A stretch of DNA of 54,372 nt from Nitrospira sp. (lineage in GTDB: Bacteria; Nitrospirota; Nitrospiria; Nitrospirales; Nitrospiraceae), in the NCBI GenBank assembly GCA_005116835.1, contig SWDM01000003.1, positions 121,303 to 175,674 of the forward strand, read 5' to 3'. Under the pieces are notes generated by a model that made no database searches, was not told the origin of the DNA, and saw only the letters and a list, made by a program, of their open reading frames with translations. The translations under genes were made by a program, and so were the position numbers. How positions within the stretch are numbered: the first letter of the stretch is position 1; the number at the start of each line of letters is the position of its first letter. This document shows, piece after piece, positions 8,969-17,089 of the stretch.

Positions 8969-9673
8969 ATGGATCCAATAAGTCATCGCGCAGTCATCTT
9001 GGCGAGCGGAGGGCTGGATTCCACCGTCACGGCAGCCATCGCTAAACAAGATGGGTGCGAGCTCTTCTTTCTCACCATAGCCTACGGGCAGCGCCATGCA
9101 GTGGAAGTGGAGCGGGCTCGGCAGGTTGCAGCCGCCTTGGGGGCAGCAAACCATCTGGTGATGAATGTGGATCTTCGCGCCATCGGCGGGTCGGCGCTCA
9201 CGGGCCCGGCGGCTGTACCCAAGGGCCGAGAGGGCAAAGAGCGTAGCCGAACTATTCCTGTCACCTATGTGCCGGGGCGCAATCTCATCTTCCTCTCGAT
9301 TGCAGCAGCGCATGCGGAGGTCGTAGGAGCATCGTTGATCTACTTTGGCGCGAACGTGCTCGACTATTCAGGCTATCCGGACTGCCGGCCTGAATTCATT
9401 CGCGCATTTGAGGCGGCAGTGAAAGAAGGCACAAAAGCCGGCATGGAAGGACACACACTCCAAGTCAGAGCCCCCTTGCTGATGCTGACAAAATCAGAAA
9501 TCATTCGGCAAGGGATCGAACTGCATGTCCCGTTTCATTTAACCCATAGTTGTTACGACCCGGCAGGAGACCTGGCTTGTGGACTGTGCGACAGTTGTGT
9601 GATCAGGCGGGAAGGATTTGCGAAGGCTGGGGTTGTGGATCCCATTGCATATACGATAACCTCAGGATGTTGA
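8969..9673 (+). CDS. queC: 7-cyano-7-deazaguanine synthase QueC
   Basis: A 234-residue ATP-dependent enzyme that makes preQ0 from 7-carboxy-7-deazaguanine in queuosine synthesis. The PP-loop SGGLDST lies at residues 13-19. The C-terminal zinc site is CYDPAG..CGLCDSC, with four cysteines between about residues 190 and 210. ATG 8969 is preceded by GGAAGGGGGG; a GTG lies one codon upstream. No other queuosine gene is adjacent. Confidence 0.95.
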   Translation: MDPISHRAVILASGGLDSTVTAAIAKQDGCELFFLTIAYGQRHAVEVERARQVAAALGAANHLVMNVDLRAIGGSALTGPAAVPKGREGKERSRTIPVTYVPGRNLIFLSIAAAHAEVVGASLIYFGANVLDYSGYPDCRPEFIRAFEAAVKEGTKAGMEGHTLQVRAPLLMLTKSEIIRQGIELHVPFHLTHSCYDPAGDLACGLCDSCVIRREGFAKAGVVDPIAYTITSGC

Positions 9674-9826
9674 AACAGGCGGCCAGCGTCGTTCTCGGCT
9701 CATCGAAATCCTCAACGTACCTCCTAGAGTACGCCTCCGGTTTCGATTCGTCTGCGGCCTTGCCGGCCATCCTGTCTGAACATCCTGCTAATAAATTAAA
9801 TAAACAAGATCAGAGGTACTGATTCC

Positions 9827-10228
9827 ATGAAAATCACGAAGAAGATAAAACTTCAGATCGGAATGTTGCTCCTGGGGCTGGGTCTTCTTACCGCTTGCGA
9901 CTCCTCGCAGCCGCCCAAGGTAGCGACGACTGGGGGTGGTCCTGTGCCGGCTGAATTCCAAACGGGCGAAACCACATTCAATGCGAACTGTTCAGCCTGC
10001 CATGGGAAACAAGCGGCAGGTACCGACCACGGACCTCCATTAGTGCATAAGATCTATGAACCAAACCATCACGGGGATCCGGCCTTCCAACGGGCTGCGG
10101 CCGACGGCGTCAAGGCGCACCATTGGGAATTCGGCAACATGCCGAAGATCGCTGCCGTCACACCGGCAGATGTCGATCAGATCGTAAAATATGTGCGGTG
10201 GCTACAACGCCAGGCAGGTATTCAGTAG
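9827..10228 (+). CDS. c-type cytochrome lipoprotein (monoheme)
   Basis: A 133-residue class I cytochrome c exported as a lipoprotein. The signal peptide ends at the lipobox LLTAC (lipid-bearing Cys24). The heme motif CSACH is at residues 55-59 and the likely axial methionine is in GNMPK near 105. It would transfer electrons at the periplasmic face of a membrane. The gene stands alone; its redox partner is unknown. Confidence 0.85.
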   Translation: MKITKKIKLQIGMLLLGLGLLTACDSSQPPKVATTGGGPVPAEFQTGETTFNANCSACHGKQAAGTDHGPPLVHKIYEPNHHGDPAFQRAAADGVKAHHWEFGNMPKIAAVTPADVDQIVKYVRWLQRQAGIQ

Positions 10229-10464
10229 ATACAGGTGCCCTACGGGCGTGCCCGCTCCGTTCTCAACTCGCCAACATTCTCAATTGGCACTTGCAGTCCA
10301 TGGCCTGCGTGGCAGGCTTCTCTCTTCTCCTTACTTGCAAGTCACAGCAGCGCGCTATCCAAGCCATTGATTATGCTTGAAAATTAATCGTCATTTCCGT
10401 GAAATGTTCATGCTATGATTCGCGTGCTGATTTCTTCACGCTATGGGCTCTCCCTGGCGCAGAG

Positions 10465-10502
10465 AAAATGGGGAGGTGATGTGGCCATCATCTCCCCATT
10501 TT
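10465..10502. terminator. hairpin terminator
   Basis: The segment AAAATGGGGAGGTGATG (10465-10481) pairs with CATCATCTCCCCATTTT (10486-10502), with one G-T wobble and loop TGGC. The TTTT arm is followed by more T, so it can terminate rightward transcription. Confidence 0.7.
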
Positions 10503-10747
10503 TATGATTTCTTGTTTTGTCGACCTCAACCCGCCGTACATTTTCTACTCCGACTGCATTTAGACCTGTTCGCCCTCCCATAGCCGGCGAAAGTCTGGTC
10601 TTGGAATATAACTTCCACCACATACGAGATTTTTATTCAGGCACCAGATTCTGGAGAAAGTTCTGCCTAAATAAAAATGCCTTGATGGTCAGCCCGACGT
10701 GAGATGCAGTTTGAGCCTGAGAGAAATCGAGGAGGAGGAGGAAAGGT

Positions 10748-10775
10748 GAGGAGGCGACGTGACCGTCGCCTCCTC
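10748..10775 (-). terminator. hairpin terminator of the lysine-rich micro-gene
   Basis: A perfect 12-bp stem, GAGGAGGCGACG with CGTCGCCTCCTC and loop TGAC, sits 9 bases after the stop codon of the leftward small gene at 10785-10844. Confidence 0.65.
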
Positions 10776-10784
10776 ATAGTGCGA

Positions 10785-10844
10785 CTACTTCTTCTTGGCC
10801 GCCTTCTTTGCGGGCTTCTTCGCTGCTGGTTTCTTCGCTGCCAT
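10785..10844 (-). CDS. 19-residue lysine/alanine/proline-rich peptide
   Basis: The frame reads MAAKKPAAKKPAKKAAKKK and stops with TAG. An unusually strong ribosome site (AAGGGGGGTGGAG) lies about six bases before the ATG, and a 12-bp perfect hairpin follows the stop. The composition matches the tails of histone H1-like and HU-like proteins, so nucleic acid or polyanion binding is an inference. It could also be a leftover tail of a longer gene, but the ribosome site argues for a real small gene. Confidence 0.55.
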   Translation of the reverse strand: MAAKKPAAKKPAKKAAKKK

Positions 10845-11071
10845 GGAAACTCCACCCCCCTTCAATGTCAAAATGTGAATTGATGCCTGAATCAGTATGT
10901 GTTGTATAGCAGAGTTTACGCTGCGAGTAAAATTTTGTTTTCAGGATTCTTCCGGTAGGAGTGATCGAGAACTTCTTTCTCGCCGGCTACACCCGCTCGT
11001 CTTTCGCCTGTTTGATTAAATTGGCGATACAAACCAGATGGACCCAAAGAACCAGACAGACAATCGGCGAG

Positions 11072-11812
11072 TTATGATCGTCGAAGCGCCTTCCTTACAT
11101 CTTCGATTGGGATCTCGCGCCATGCGCCGGACGGAAGATCCTCCAGTTTGAAGGGGCCGTATTGAATGCGCCTAAGCCTGGTGACTTCATGCCCTAACGT
11201 TTTGAACAGTCTTCTGATCTCGCGGTTTTTCCCCTGGATCAGAACCACTTCCAGATGCGATTCGCGCCCGGAACTCTTTTGGATCTTCACGCTGTGGCAC
11301 TGAAGGCGCTCGTTGTCATCGAGCACTCCGACTGTAGCTTCTTTCGCTTGGGCCTCAGTAAATTCTCCTCGCACGGACACCAGATATGTCCTCATCACTT
11401 TATAGGCCGGATCGGTGAGAGCGCTCGACAGTGCGGAATCGTTGGTGAGCAGGAGGAGCCCACTAGTCGCCTGATCGAGTCTCCCGACGGCATGCATGTA
11501 TCCCAAGTCCGGCGGCAACACATCGAAAATCGTCTTGCGACCCTTTTCGTCACTGTGCGTCGTGATGACCCCTTTGGGTTTATGAAAGAGGACAAATCGT
11601 TTGGCTGAGTCTTGAATCGGACGGTCATCGATCGAGACAGAATCCTTCGGCCACAAGACCCATGTAGCCGGATCGCGCACGACTCGAGCATTGATGCGGA
11701 CTCGTCCCGCGCGGACCCATTCCTGGCTCGTGCCGCGAGAAGCAATACCCAGCTTCGAGAGCAGACGGTCCACGGTTAGCCGTTTAGAAGATATCGAGGC
11801 CTTCTGTGCCAT
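11072..11812 (-). CDS. rRNA pseudouridine synthase, RsuA/RluB family
   Basis: The 246-residue protein has an N-terminal S4 RNA-binding domain (about residues 13-60) and a catalytic domain with the family motif GRLDQATSGLLLLTND near residues 109-124, where the aspartate attacks the target uridine. A C-terminal GKNREIRRLF motif completes the RsuA/RluB/RluE/RluF pattern. Which rRNA position it modifies cannot be told from sequence. It is the last gene of the leftward ppdK-rib string, 59 bases after ribE. Confidence 0.9.
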   Translation of the reverse strand: MAQKASISSKRLTVDRLLSKLGIASRGTSQEWVRAGRVRINARVVRDPATWVLWPKDSVSIDDRPIQDSAKRFVLFHKPKGVITTHSDEKGRKTIFDVLPPDLGYMHAVGRLDQATSGLLLLTNDSALSSALTDPAYKVMRTYLVSVRGEFTEAQAKEATVGVLDDNERLQCHSVKIQKSSGRESHLEVVLIQGKNREIRRLFKTLGHEVTRLRRIQYGPFKLEDLPSGAWREIPIEDVRKALRRS

Positions 11813-11871
11813 CTTGAGCCATTTCGTCCATCGAAGCTGATCGCTGCATGCTGACAGCTGATGGCTATGAA

Positions 11872-12528
11872 TTAAAGGAGCCCGCGCTTTTGGAGATAAT
11901 CTTTGTCGATGACGGGAGTCGGTTTGGCAGGAAGTTGTCCCCGTTCCTGCAGCAATCGTTCGACGTATTTCCCAATGAGATCCGATTCGAGATTGACTTG
12001 ATCGCCGACTTGTTTGAGGCCCAGAGTGGTGACTTTCGCGGTGTGCGGAATAATGGAGACAGAGAACCCACGATCGGTCACCTGGTTGATCGTCAGGCTG
12101 ATACCGTCCACAGTGACCGACCCCTTCACGATGCAGTGGCGAAGAATCTCCGGCGAGGCTTCAATCATAAAGAGAATGGCATTCCCATCCTGTTGGCGAT
12201 TGCGAACCGTGCCAATGGCGTCCACATGACCAGCCACGAGATGTCCACCGAGCCGTTCGTTGAGCTTCATCGCCCGCTCCAGATTCAGCGGTGCACCGGC
12301 CATGAGCTGCCCGAGGGTGGTCACAGACAGGGTTTCGGGAGAGACTTCCACCGAAAAACTGTGCTCGCTCTTGTTCACCACCGTCAGGCAGGTGCCATTG
12401 ACGCTGATGCTGTCGCCAACCTTGAGGTCGCCCATGATAGCTGAGGCCAAAATCGTCATCCCTGTTCCTGCGAGGGTCTTGTCGATCGAGACGATGGCGC
12501 CCAGCTCTTCAACAATGCCTGTAAACAT
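11872..12528 (-). CDS. ribE: Riboflavin synthase alpha chain
   Basis: A 218-residue enzyme that dismutates two 6,7-dimethyl-8-ribityllumazine molecules to riboflavin. It starts with the signature MFTGIVEELG and contains two homologous lumazine-binding barrels, each with a GDS(I/V)-NGxCLT or GSVTVDGISLT type motif. It lies in the same leftward string as ribD, separated by an MFS transporter, two secreted proteins and a small membrane peptide. Confidence 0.95.
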   Translation of the reverse strand: MFTGIVEELGAIVSIDKTLAGTGMTILASAIMGDLKVGDSISVNGTCLTVVNKSEHSFSVEVSPETLSVTTLGQLMAGAPLNLERAMKLNERLGGHLVAGHVDAIGTVRNRQQDGNAILFMIEASPEILRHCIVKGSVTVDGISLTINQVTDRGFSVSIIPHTAKVTTLGLKQVGDQVNLESDLIGKYVERLLQERGQLPAKPTPVIDKDYLQKRGLL

Positions 12529-12563
12529 AGTCCAGCTTTCCGCTAACAGCAGTCCGTTCTCGG

Positions 12564-12683
12564 CTATGAATCGGTCTTGAACATATTACGGACCACATAG
12601 ACAACCATGACGAGCAGCACGAGCACGCCGATGCCAGCCAGTACGCCAATAACGAAATTCTCTGTTGCGATCGCGTTCATCAT
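12564..12683 (-). CDS. 39-residue single-span membrane peptide
   Basis: Between the MFS gene and ribE, on the same strand, a frame encodes 39 residues: a short polar N-terminus, one hydrophobic segment of about 23 residues (VIGVLAGIGVLVLLVMVVYV), then VRNMFKTDS. The start is ATGATG at 12683. The ribosome site is weak (GGTGGGAT). Position, strand and clean membrane topology suggest a real small gene in the string; no function is known. Confidence 0.5.
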   Translation of the reverse strand: MMNAIATENFVIGVLAGIGVLVLLVMVVYVVRNMFKTDS

Positions 12684-12706
12684 CGGCCCAGTATATCCCA
12701 CCGAAG

Positions 12707-13876
12707 CTACGCCCGTCTCATCGCCATCCAGAATACCGCTGCCGCGACGAGTTGCAGACCGGCAATGATAGCGAACGCGTTGGCATAATTCAGCTGCGCA
12801 ATGAGAATCCCTGCCAAAAGCGGCCCGCTTGCATGGCCGATATCTCCGATTGTCCCTTGCATGCCCATCCCAGCTCCGAGCCCCTTGAACTCGGAACTAT
12901 CAGCGACCAGCGCGGACGACGAGGAGGAGACGACGGCTTCGCCGAACCCGAAGCCCGCCGAAAGCAGCAATAACAGCCAGAACAGCGACACCTGCGGAAT
13001 GCACACAAAGGTCGCCGCGCAGATCACGAGGCCGATGACGATGAGCGGCTGACGGCCTATACTATCGGACACCCGACCCATAATCGGCTTGGAGACAAGC
13101 GACGTGAGCGCTTGGACAGTAAACAGCAGCCCGACTTCTCCCGGATTCAATCCCACCGAGACACCATACAATGGAAGGAAGGCCATCAAGGCCCCATTCG
13201 CAATCATCTTGGCTGCGTCGGTCGAGCTGGTAATGAGGACCTTGCGATTCTTAGCGACAACCCTGAAGCCCTTCCACATCTCCGCGAGCAGCGGGGCCAT
13301 CCCCTTCTCCTGAATACGCGGGGGAGGCGGCATGAGGTGTAGGCTATAGAAAATGGCAATGGCGATACAGCCGAAGAGGCCGGCCGTCACGAAGGCGGAG
13401 GAAAACCCCGACGCATAGATCAGATAGCCGCCGATAAACGGCCCCAGCAACGCGCCGGATTGCGTCGAAGCCGTGTAGGTGCCGAGTGCCGCGCCACGCC
13501 GTTCTCGGTAGAGATCGGCCACGGTCGCCAGCGCACTTGGCGCAAAGATGGCTGTAGCCAGCCCATGGAAGACACGCAATGCAGTCAGAGCATCCAAATC
13601 CGCTATCCAGGGGTAGAGAAACGGCGGAAGCCCGAAGGCAACCACGCCAATCTGCAGCAGATACCGCCGTCCGTAGATGTCCGACAACGCACCGGACGGC
13701 AGCTTGAGGAACACCCCGGTCAAGGTGGACACCGACACAATGAGTCCGATACGCTCAGGGCCAGCCCCCAGTGATTCTGCGAACAGCGCCAACACCGGCA
13801 TCCGAACCATGTTGTAACTGATAAAGCAGAATACTCCGACGGTACAGAGCAACGTAAAGCTGCGCGACGTCGTCAT
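12707..13876 (-). CDS. Major facilitator superfamily transporter
   Basis: A 389-residue protein with about twelve hydrophobic segments and the MFS motif GALSDIYGRRYLLQ between the second and third segments, with a related GRVSDSIGRQPL in the second half. It probably exports a small molecule by proton exchange. The start overlaps the stop of the upstream secreted-protein gene by four bases. Placement inside the riboflavin gene string does not by itself show the substrate. Confidence 0.88.
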   Translation of the reverse strand: MTTSRSFTLLCTVGVFCFISYNMVRMPVLALFAESLGAGPERIGLIVSVSTLTGVFLKLPSGALSDIYGRRYLLQIGVVAFGLPPFLYPWIADLDALTALRVFHGLATAIFAPSALATVADLYRERRGAALGTYTASTQSGALLGPFIGGYLIYASGFSSAFVTAGLFGCIAIAIFYSLHLMPPPPRIQEKGMAPLLAEMWKGFRVVAKNRKVLITSSTDAAKMIANGALMAFLPLYGVSVGLNPGEVGLLFTVQALTSLVSKPIMGRVSDSIGRQPLIVIGLVICAATFVCIPQVSLFWLLLLLSAGFGFGEAVVSSSSSALVADSSEFKGLGAGMGMQGTIGDIGHASGPLLAGILIAQLNYANAFAIIAGLQLVAAAVFWMAMRRA

Positions 13877-14691
13877 GGTGTAGTTGCCCTGGATGGGGTT
13901 GCGCCGCCAGGATACGACAAACTCTCCAGCGCCTGCTTCACAAAGTCCACGTCATCATCCGGTAAGGGAGGGGGATCCGTTGCTTTAAGCAAAACACGGT
14001 CGGGATATTGCCGCATAAGATGGCTCAATCGATTGACAGTCTCCACCCCTTTACTCAACTTCCTTTTAATCGCCCCCTCGATAAACGGGCGCAGCAAAGA
14101 AACCACTCCTGAGAGGAGGCGATTGTCCAATCTCAGGTAAGAGACCATGGTACTGTCCATTGCGTCCATCCCCTCGGCATCTTTCACTGGATCCATCTTC
14201 AGAAACACGACCGCTTTGCCAGAGATGTTCGGAAGCAACCGACTGTCGTGCGATCCTTCGAGATAGTAGATCCGAGCGGTGGGGTCTTGGTAGACCAGTT
14301 GCACAATCCCCTTTGTTCCTTCACCATCGTCGCCCCAGAATCGCCCTGGGCCTTTCGCCTCGGATTTATACAAACCAATGTTCAGGCGCTTGATCAAGGT
14401 TGCAGCCAGAGGTGGACGATCCAGCAGCCGATGATAGAGCGATTCTGGCAAACCGGCTCGAATGGGGCCGACCTGGCTAACTGTGGTGTAGTTGTCGATA
14501 ATTTCGTGCAGTCGACAGGCCCAAGCTGGATCGATCTTTTCAATTGGAAAGGTCACCCCTGCATGCTCGGATGGTACGGAGCAGGTCTCCGATTGAGCCG
14601 AGCCGGAATAGATGGCCGTGCTCAGCCCAATCACGCCAAGCAAAGCCAACGCGCCGGCACTCCGCAGGCCCAACGAGCTGGAAATCATCAC
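13873..14691 (-). CDS. Secreted or membrane-anchored protein of unknown function
   Basis: A 272-residue protein with an N-terminal hydrophobic segment (about residues 10-30) followed by AQSETCSV, a likely signal peptide or anchor. The mature part has no membrane segment and ends in a proline-rich tail. I do not recognise the family. It is coupled by four-base overlaps to the esterase gene upstream and the MFS gene downstream. Confidence 0.7.
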   Translation of the reverse strand: MMISSSLGLRSAGALALLGVIGLSTAIYSGSAQSETCSVPSEHAGVTFPIEKIDPAWACRLHEIIDNYTTVSQVGPIRAGLPESLYHRLLDRPPLAATLIKRLNIGLYKSEAKGPGRFWGDDGEGTKGIVQLVYQDPTARIYYLEGSHDSRLLPNISGKAVVFLKMDPVKDAEGMDAMDSTMVSYLRLDNRLLSGVVSLLRPFIEGAIKRKLSKGVETVNRLSHLMRQYPDRVLLKATDPPPLPDDDVDFVKQALESLSYPGGATPSRATTP

Positions 14692-15974
14692 GGCTGCATC
14701 CGAACCTGGATGGCGAGATGGATCGGAAAGAGTTGCCGGGAGTCTTGTCGCAACCGCGCCTGTCTCAACAAGGTCTCAAGCGACGGCGTCACGGGACCTT
14801 CGAAGGACACCTGCCCATTGGTAAGCACGACAAGCGGTTTGGAAGAATCGATGAGCTGTTCGTTCAGGAAAAGGCTGTAACGTTGGACTTTCTCAGTCCG
14901 GACCTCGATACGATTCGGAGCAGCGATGGAGGCATCCAGCTTTGCATATTCTCGGCGCTGAATCTTGTCGTCGCGCTTACTGACCAGATCGTCTGAAAAT
15001 GCGGCAATGGAATCTGTCGAGTCGATACGCACCCATCCAAACGGCTGAAAGTGACTGGCTTCTCGCACCACTGTGATACTCGTCGGCAAGGGATTGCGCC
15101 GCTGGGCGTTGAGCCAAGTCACCAACTCCGGTAACTCTTCCCTGGGGAAATAGTGCCCGCCCGCCATAGGATGTTCGCGGTCATGTTCTCGATACACATA
15201 GGGATAGCCCAGCCTGGTCAATTCTTCCGTAATCGTACGGCTAAGCTCCACCGGCATCACCTGGTCCTTGGCCCCATGAACGATATAGGCCGGTGTGGAG
15301 CGCAGGTTCGTCAAAAACGGCATCAGCGCGCGATCGAGGCCACTGGCCATAGGGGCAATACCGGCGAACAGAGGTGCATGGTGCATGCCGATCACCCAGG
15401 CGCCGATTCCCCCGTTAGACATGCCGGTGAGAAAGATCCGGTCAGGATCGATATGGTAGCGCCGTTGCACGGAACGGATAGTCGCCAACACCAACTCTTC
15501 TGCGCCTCTCGTAAACCAGGCGCCCATCGGAGTCGTGGGACAGGCCAAGACATAGTCCTCTCCCAATCGAGCTTGCCAACGTGCCAGATAGGCCTCACCG
15601 GTAAATCCCGCGCCATGCAGGCACAGGACCAGTCCATAACCCTTCGTCGGCTGGTAGGTTGGGGGAATAGAGAGCGCCAGGTCGTAGACCTGCCCCTTCA
15701 CATCGATCTGCTCGCCGAGAATAACCCCCGTCGGTTGAGGAACATAGATCCGCTCGGTTTGAATGATCTCAATCGTCTGGTCGATCGTAGCATTGGGATC
15801 GGAGAGTATCGACTGTAGAATTCCAGCTGCTTCGTTTCCATCCGGACTGTCTAGGTAGCGGAAGACCTGCGCCTTCATCTCAGCAGAAGAGGCGACCGCG
15901 GTCGCCTCCATTTCGCCGTCAGCAAAACCCGCAAGCATTGCGACAAGGATGCCTATGAGAAACCTGCGCATCAC
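14688..15974 (-). CDS. Secreted alpha/beta-hydrolase (esterase / PHB depolymerase-like)
   Basis: The 428-residue protein has a signal peptide (residues 1-20). The hydrolase fold begins near residue 105 with LVLCLHGAGFTGE (oxyanion region), then the nucleophile elbow GMSNGG near 188-193, an acid candidate in VHGAKDQVMP, and a histidine candidate in MAGGHYFP near 270. The last 130 residues form a separate domain of unknown type. The substrate is unknown. Four-base overlaps join it to ribD upstream and the secreted-protein gene downstream. Confidence 0.8.
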   Translation of the reverse strand: MMRRFLIGILVAMLAGFADGEMEATAVASSAEMKAQVFRYLDSPDGNEAAGILQSILSDPNATIDQTIEIIQTERIYVPQPTGVILGEQIDVKGQVYDLALSIPPTYQPTKGYGLVLCLHGAGFTGEAYLARWQARLGEDYVLACPTTPMGAWFTRGAEELVLATIRSVQRRYHIDPDRIFLTGMSNGGIGAWVIGMHHAPLFAGIAPMASGLDRALMPFLTNLRSTPAYIVHGAKDQVMPVELSRTITEELTRLGYPYVYREHDREHPMAGGHYFPREELPELVTWLNAQRRNPLPTSITVVREASHFQPFGWVRIDSTDSIAAFSDDLVSKRDDKIQRREYAKLDASIAAPNRIEVRTEKVQRYSLFLNEQLIDSSKPLVVLTNGQVSFEGPVTPSLETLLRQARLRQDSRQLFPIHLAIQVRMQP

Positions 15975-17089
15975 AGATCTCCCTCCACGAGCAAATCTTT
16001 CCCGATGCGGCGAACCGTGACATGACGTAATGCCAGCGCCTGGGCCAGCAGCTTCGGGCTCCGGTCGCCGATCACCGACTTGGCATCTTGTCCTCCCATT
16101 AACGTAGGGGCAATATAGAGCACGACGCGATTGACAAGTTTCTCGCGTAAGGCCGCGGCATTGACGGTACTGCCTCCCTCGATGAGCACAGAAGTGATCC
16201 CGCGCTTGCCCAGCGCTGTCATCAGCGCCGGAAGCGAGACTTGCCCATTTTTCGTCGGAAGAGACAGAACCCCCACTCCCGCCTGTTCAAAAAGGCGGCG
16301 GCGGGATTGGGATGCACGACCGGTGGTCGCGAGCAATGTCTTCGCTCGATCTTGCGCATCACAAATCGTCGCTCCCAACGGTGTCCTAAGACGGCTATCG
16401 AGCACGACACGCAACGGTTGCTTCGGCGACAGCTTGAGCGGTCGATCAGACAATCGAGCCGTCAGGGAGGGATCGTCGTGAAGGATGGTGCCGATACCGA
16501 CGACCACCGCATCCACCTGGCTTCGAAGTCGATGCGCGTCTTGCCGCGCTCGTGGGCCGGTAATCCATCGCGACTCCCCCTTCGCCGTGGCCACCTTTCC
16601 ATCCAAGGTCATCCCAGCTTTCATGATCACGTAGGGACGACCGGTCCTCACCCAATGGAGATACTCACGATTCAATTTCTCCGCTTCCTCTAGTGCCACA
16701 CCCGTCGTCACCGCAATCCCGGCCCGACGCAAGGCAGCGATCCCTCGTCCTTTGACCTTGGGATTGGGATCAGTCATGGCTACTACCACCTGCCGCACGC
16801 CAGATTGAATCACCCCTGGCACACAGGGCGGGGTTCGTTTGAGGAGGTGACAACAGGGTTCGAGTGTGACGTACAAGGTCGCGCCATTGGCGCGTGGCCC
16901 CGCTTCGTTGAGCGCAAGAACTTCTGCATGGGGCTGCCCTGGACCGTGATGGTATCCTCGACCCACGATGCGGCCGTTCTTCACTACGAGAGCGCCGACC
17001 ATGGGATTCGGGCTGGTTCTGCCCTGGCCCTTCGCCGCAAGACGAAGCGCCAGGGTCATGAAGGGGAGGTGCGGTGAGGAGGCGGTCAC
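15971..17089 (-). CDS. ribD: Bifunctional pyrimidine deaminase/reductase RibD
   Basis: A 372-residue cytoplasmic riboflavin enzyme with two domains. Residues 1-145 form the deaminase, with zinc motifs HAEV (about residue 54) and PCCHLLKRTPPC (about residues 78-89). Residues 150-372 form the NADPH-dependent reductase, with KAGMTLDGKVAT and LIEGGSTVNAA motifs. It catalyses the second and third steps from GTP. The start overlaps the ppdK stop by four bases. Confidence 0.95.
   Translation of the reverse strand: MTASSPHLPFMTLALRLAAKGQGRTSPNPMVGALVVKNGRIVGRGYHHGPGQPHAEVLALNEAGPRANGATLYVTLEPCCHLLKRTPPCVPGVIQSGVRQVVVAMTDPNPKVKGRGIAALRRAGIAVTTGVALEEAEKLNREYLHWVRTGRPYVIMKAGMTLDGKVATAKGESRWITGPRARQDAHRLRSQVDAVVVGIGTILHDDPSLTARLSDRPLKLSPKQPLRVVLDSRLRTPLGATICDAQDRAKTLLATTGRASQSRRRLFEQAGVGVLSLPTKNGQVSLPALMTALGKRGITSVLIEGGSTVNAAALREKLVNRVVLYIAPTLMGGQDAKSVIGDRSPKLLAQALALRHVTVRRIGKDLLVEGDL

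Larger units (their letters stand above)
10229..10784. other. long intergenic region with hairpins, no convincing gene except the small gene at its right edge
   Basis: No frame here has coding character in either direction. The region holds two strong hairpins (listed separately) and an AT-rich stretch at 10380-10440. Confidence 0.5.

Noticed and set aside
12530-12706. possible FMN riboswitch near the riboflavin genes
   Set aside because: The conserved RFN element segments are absent, and the space holds a small coding frame.
15153-15818. 221-codon plus-strand open frame
   Set aside because: It is antisense to the esterase gene, with no ribosome site or domain.
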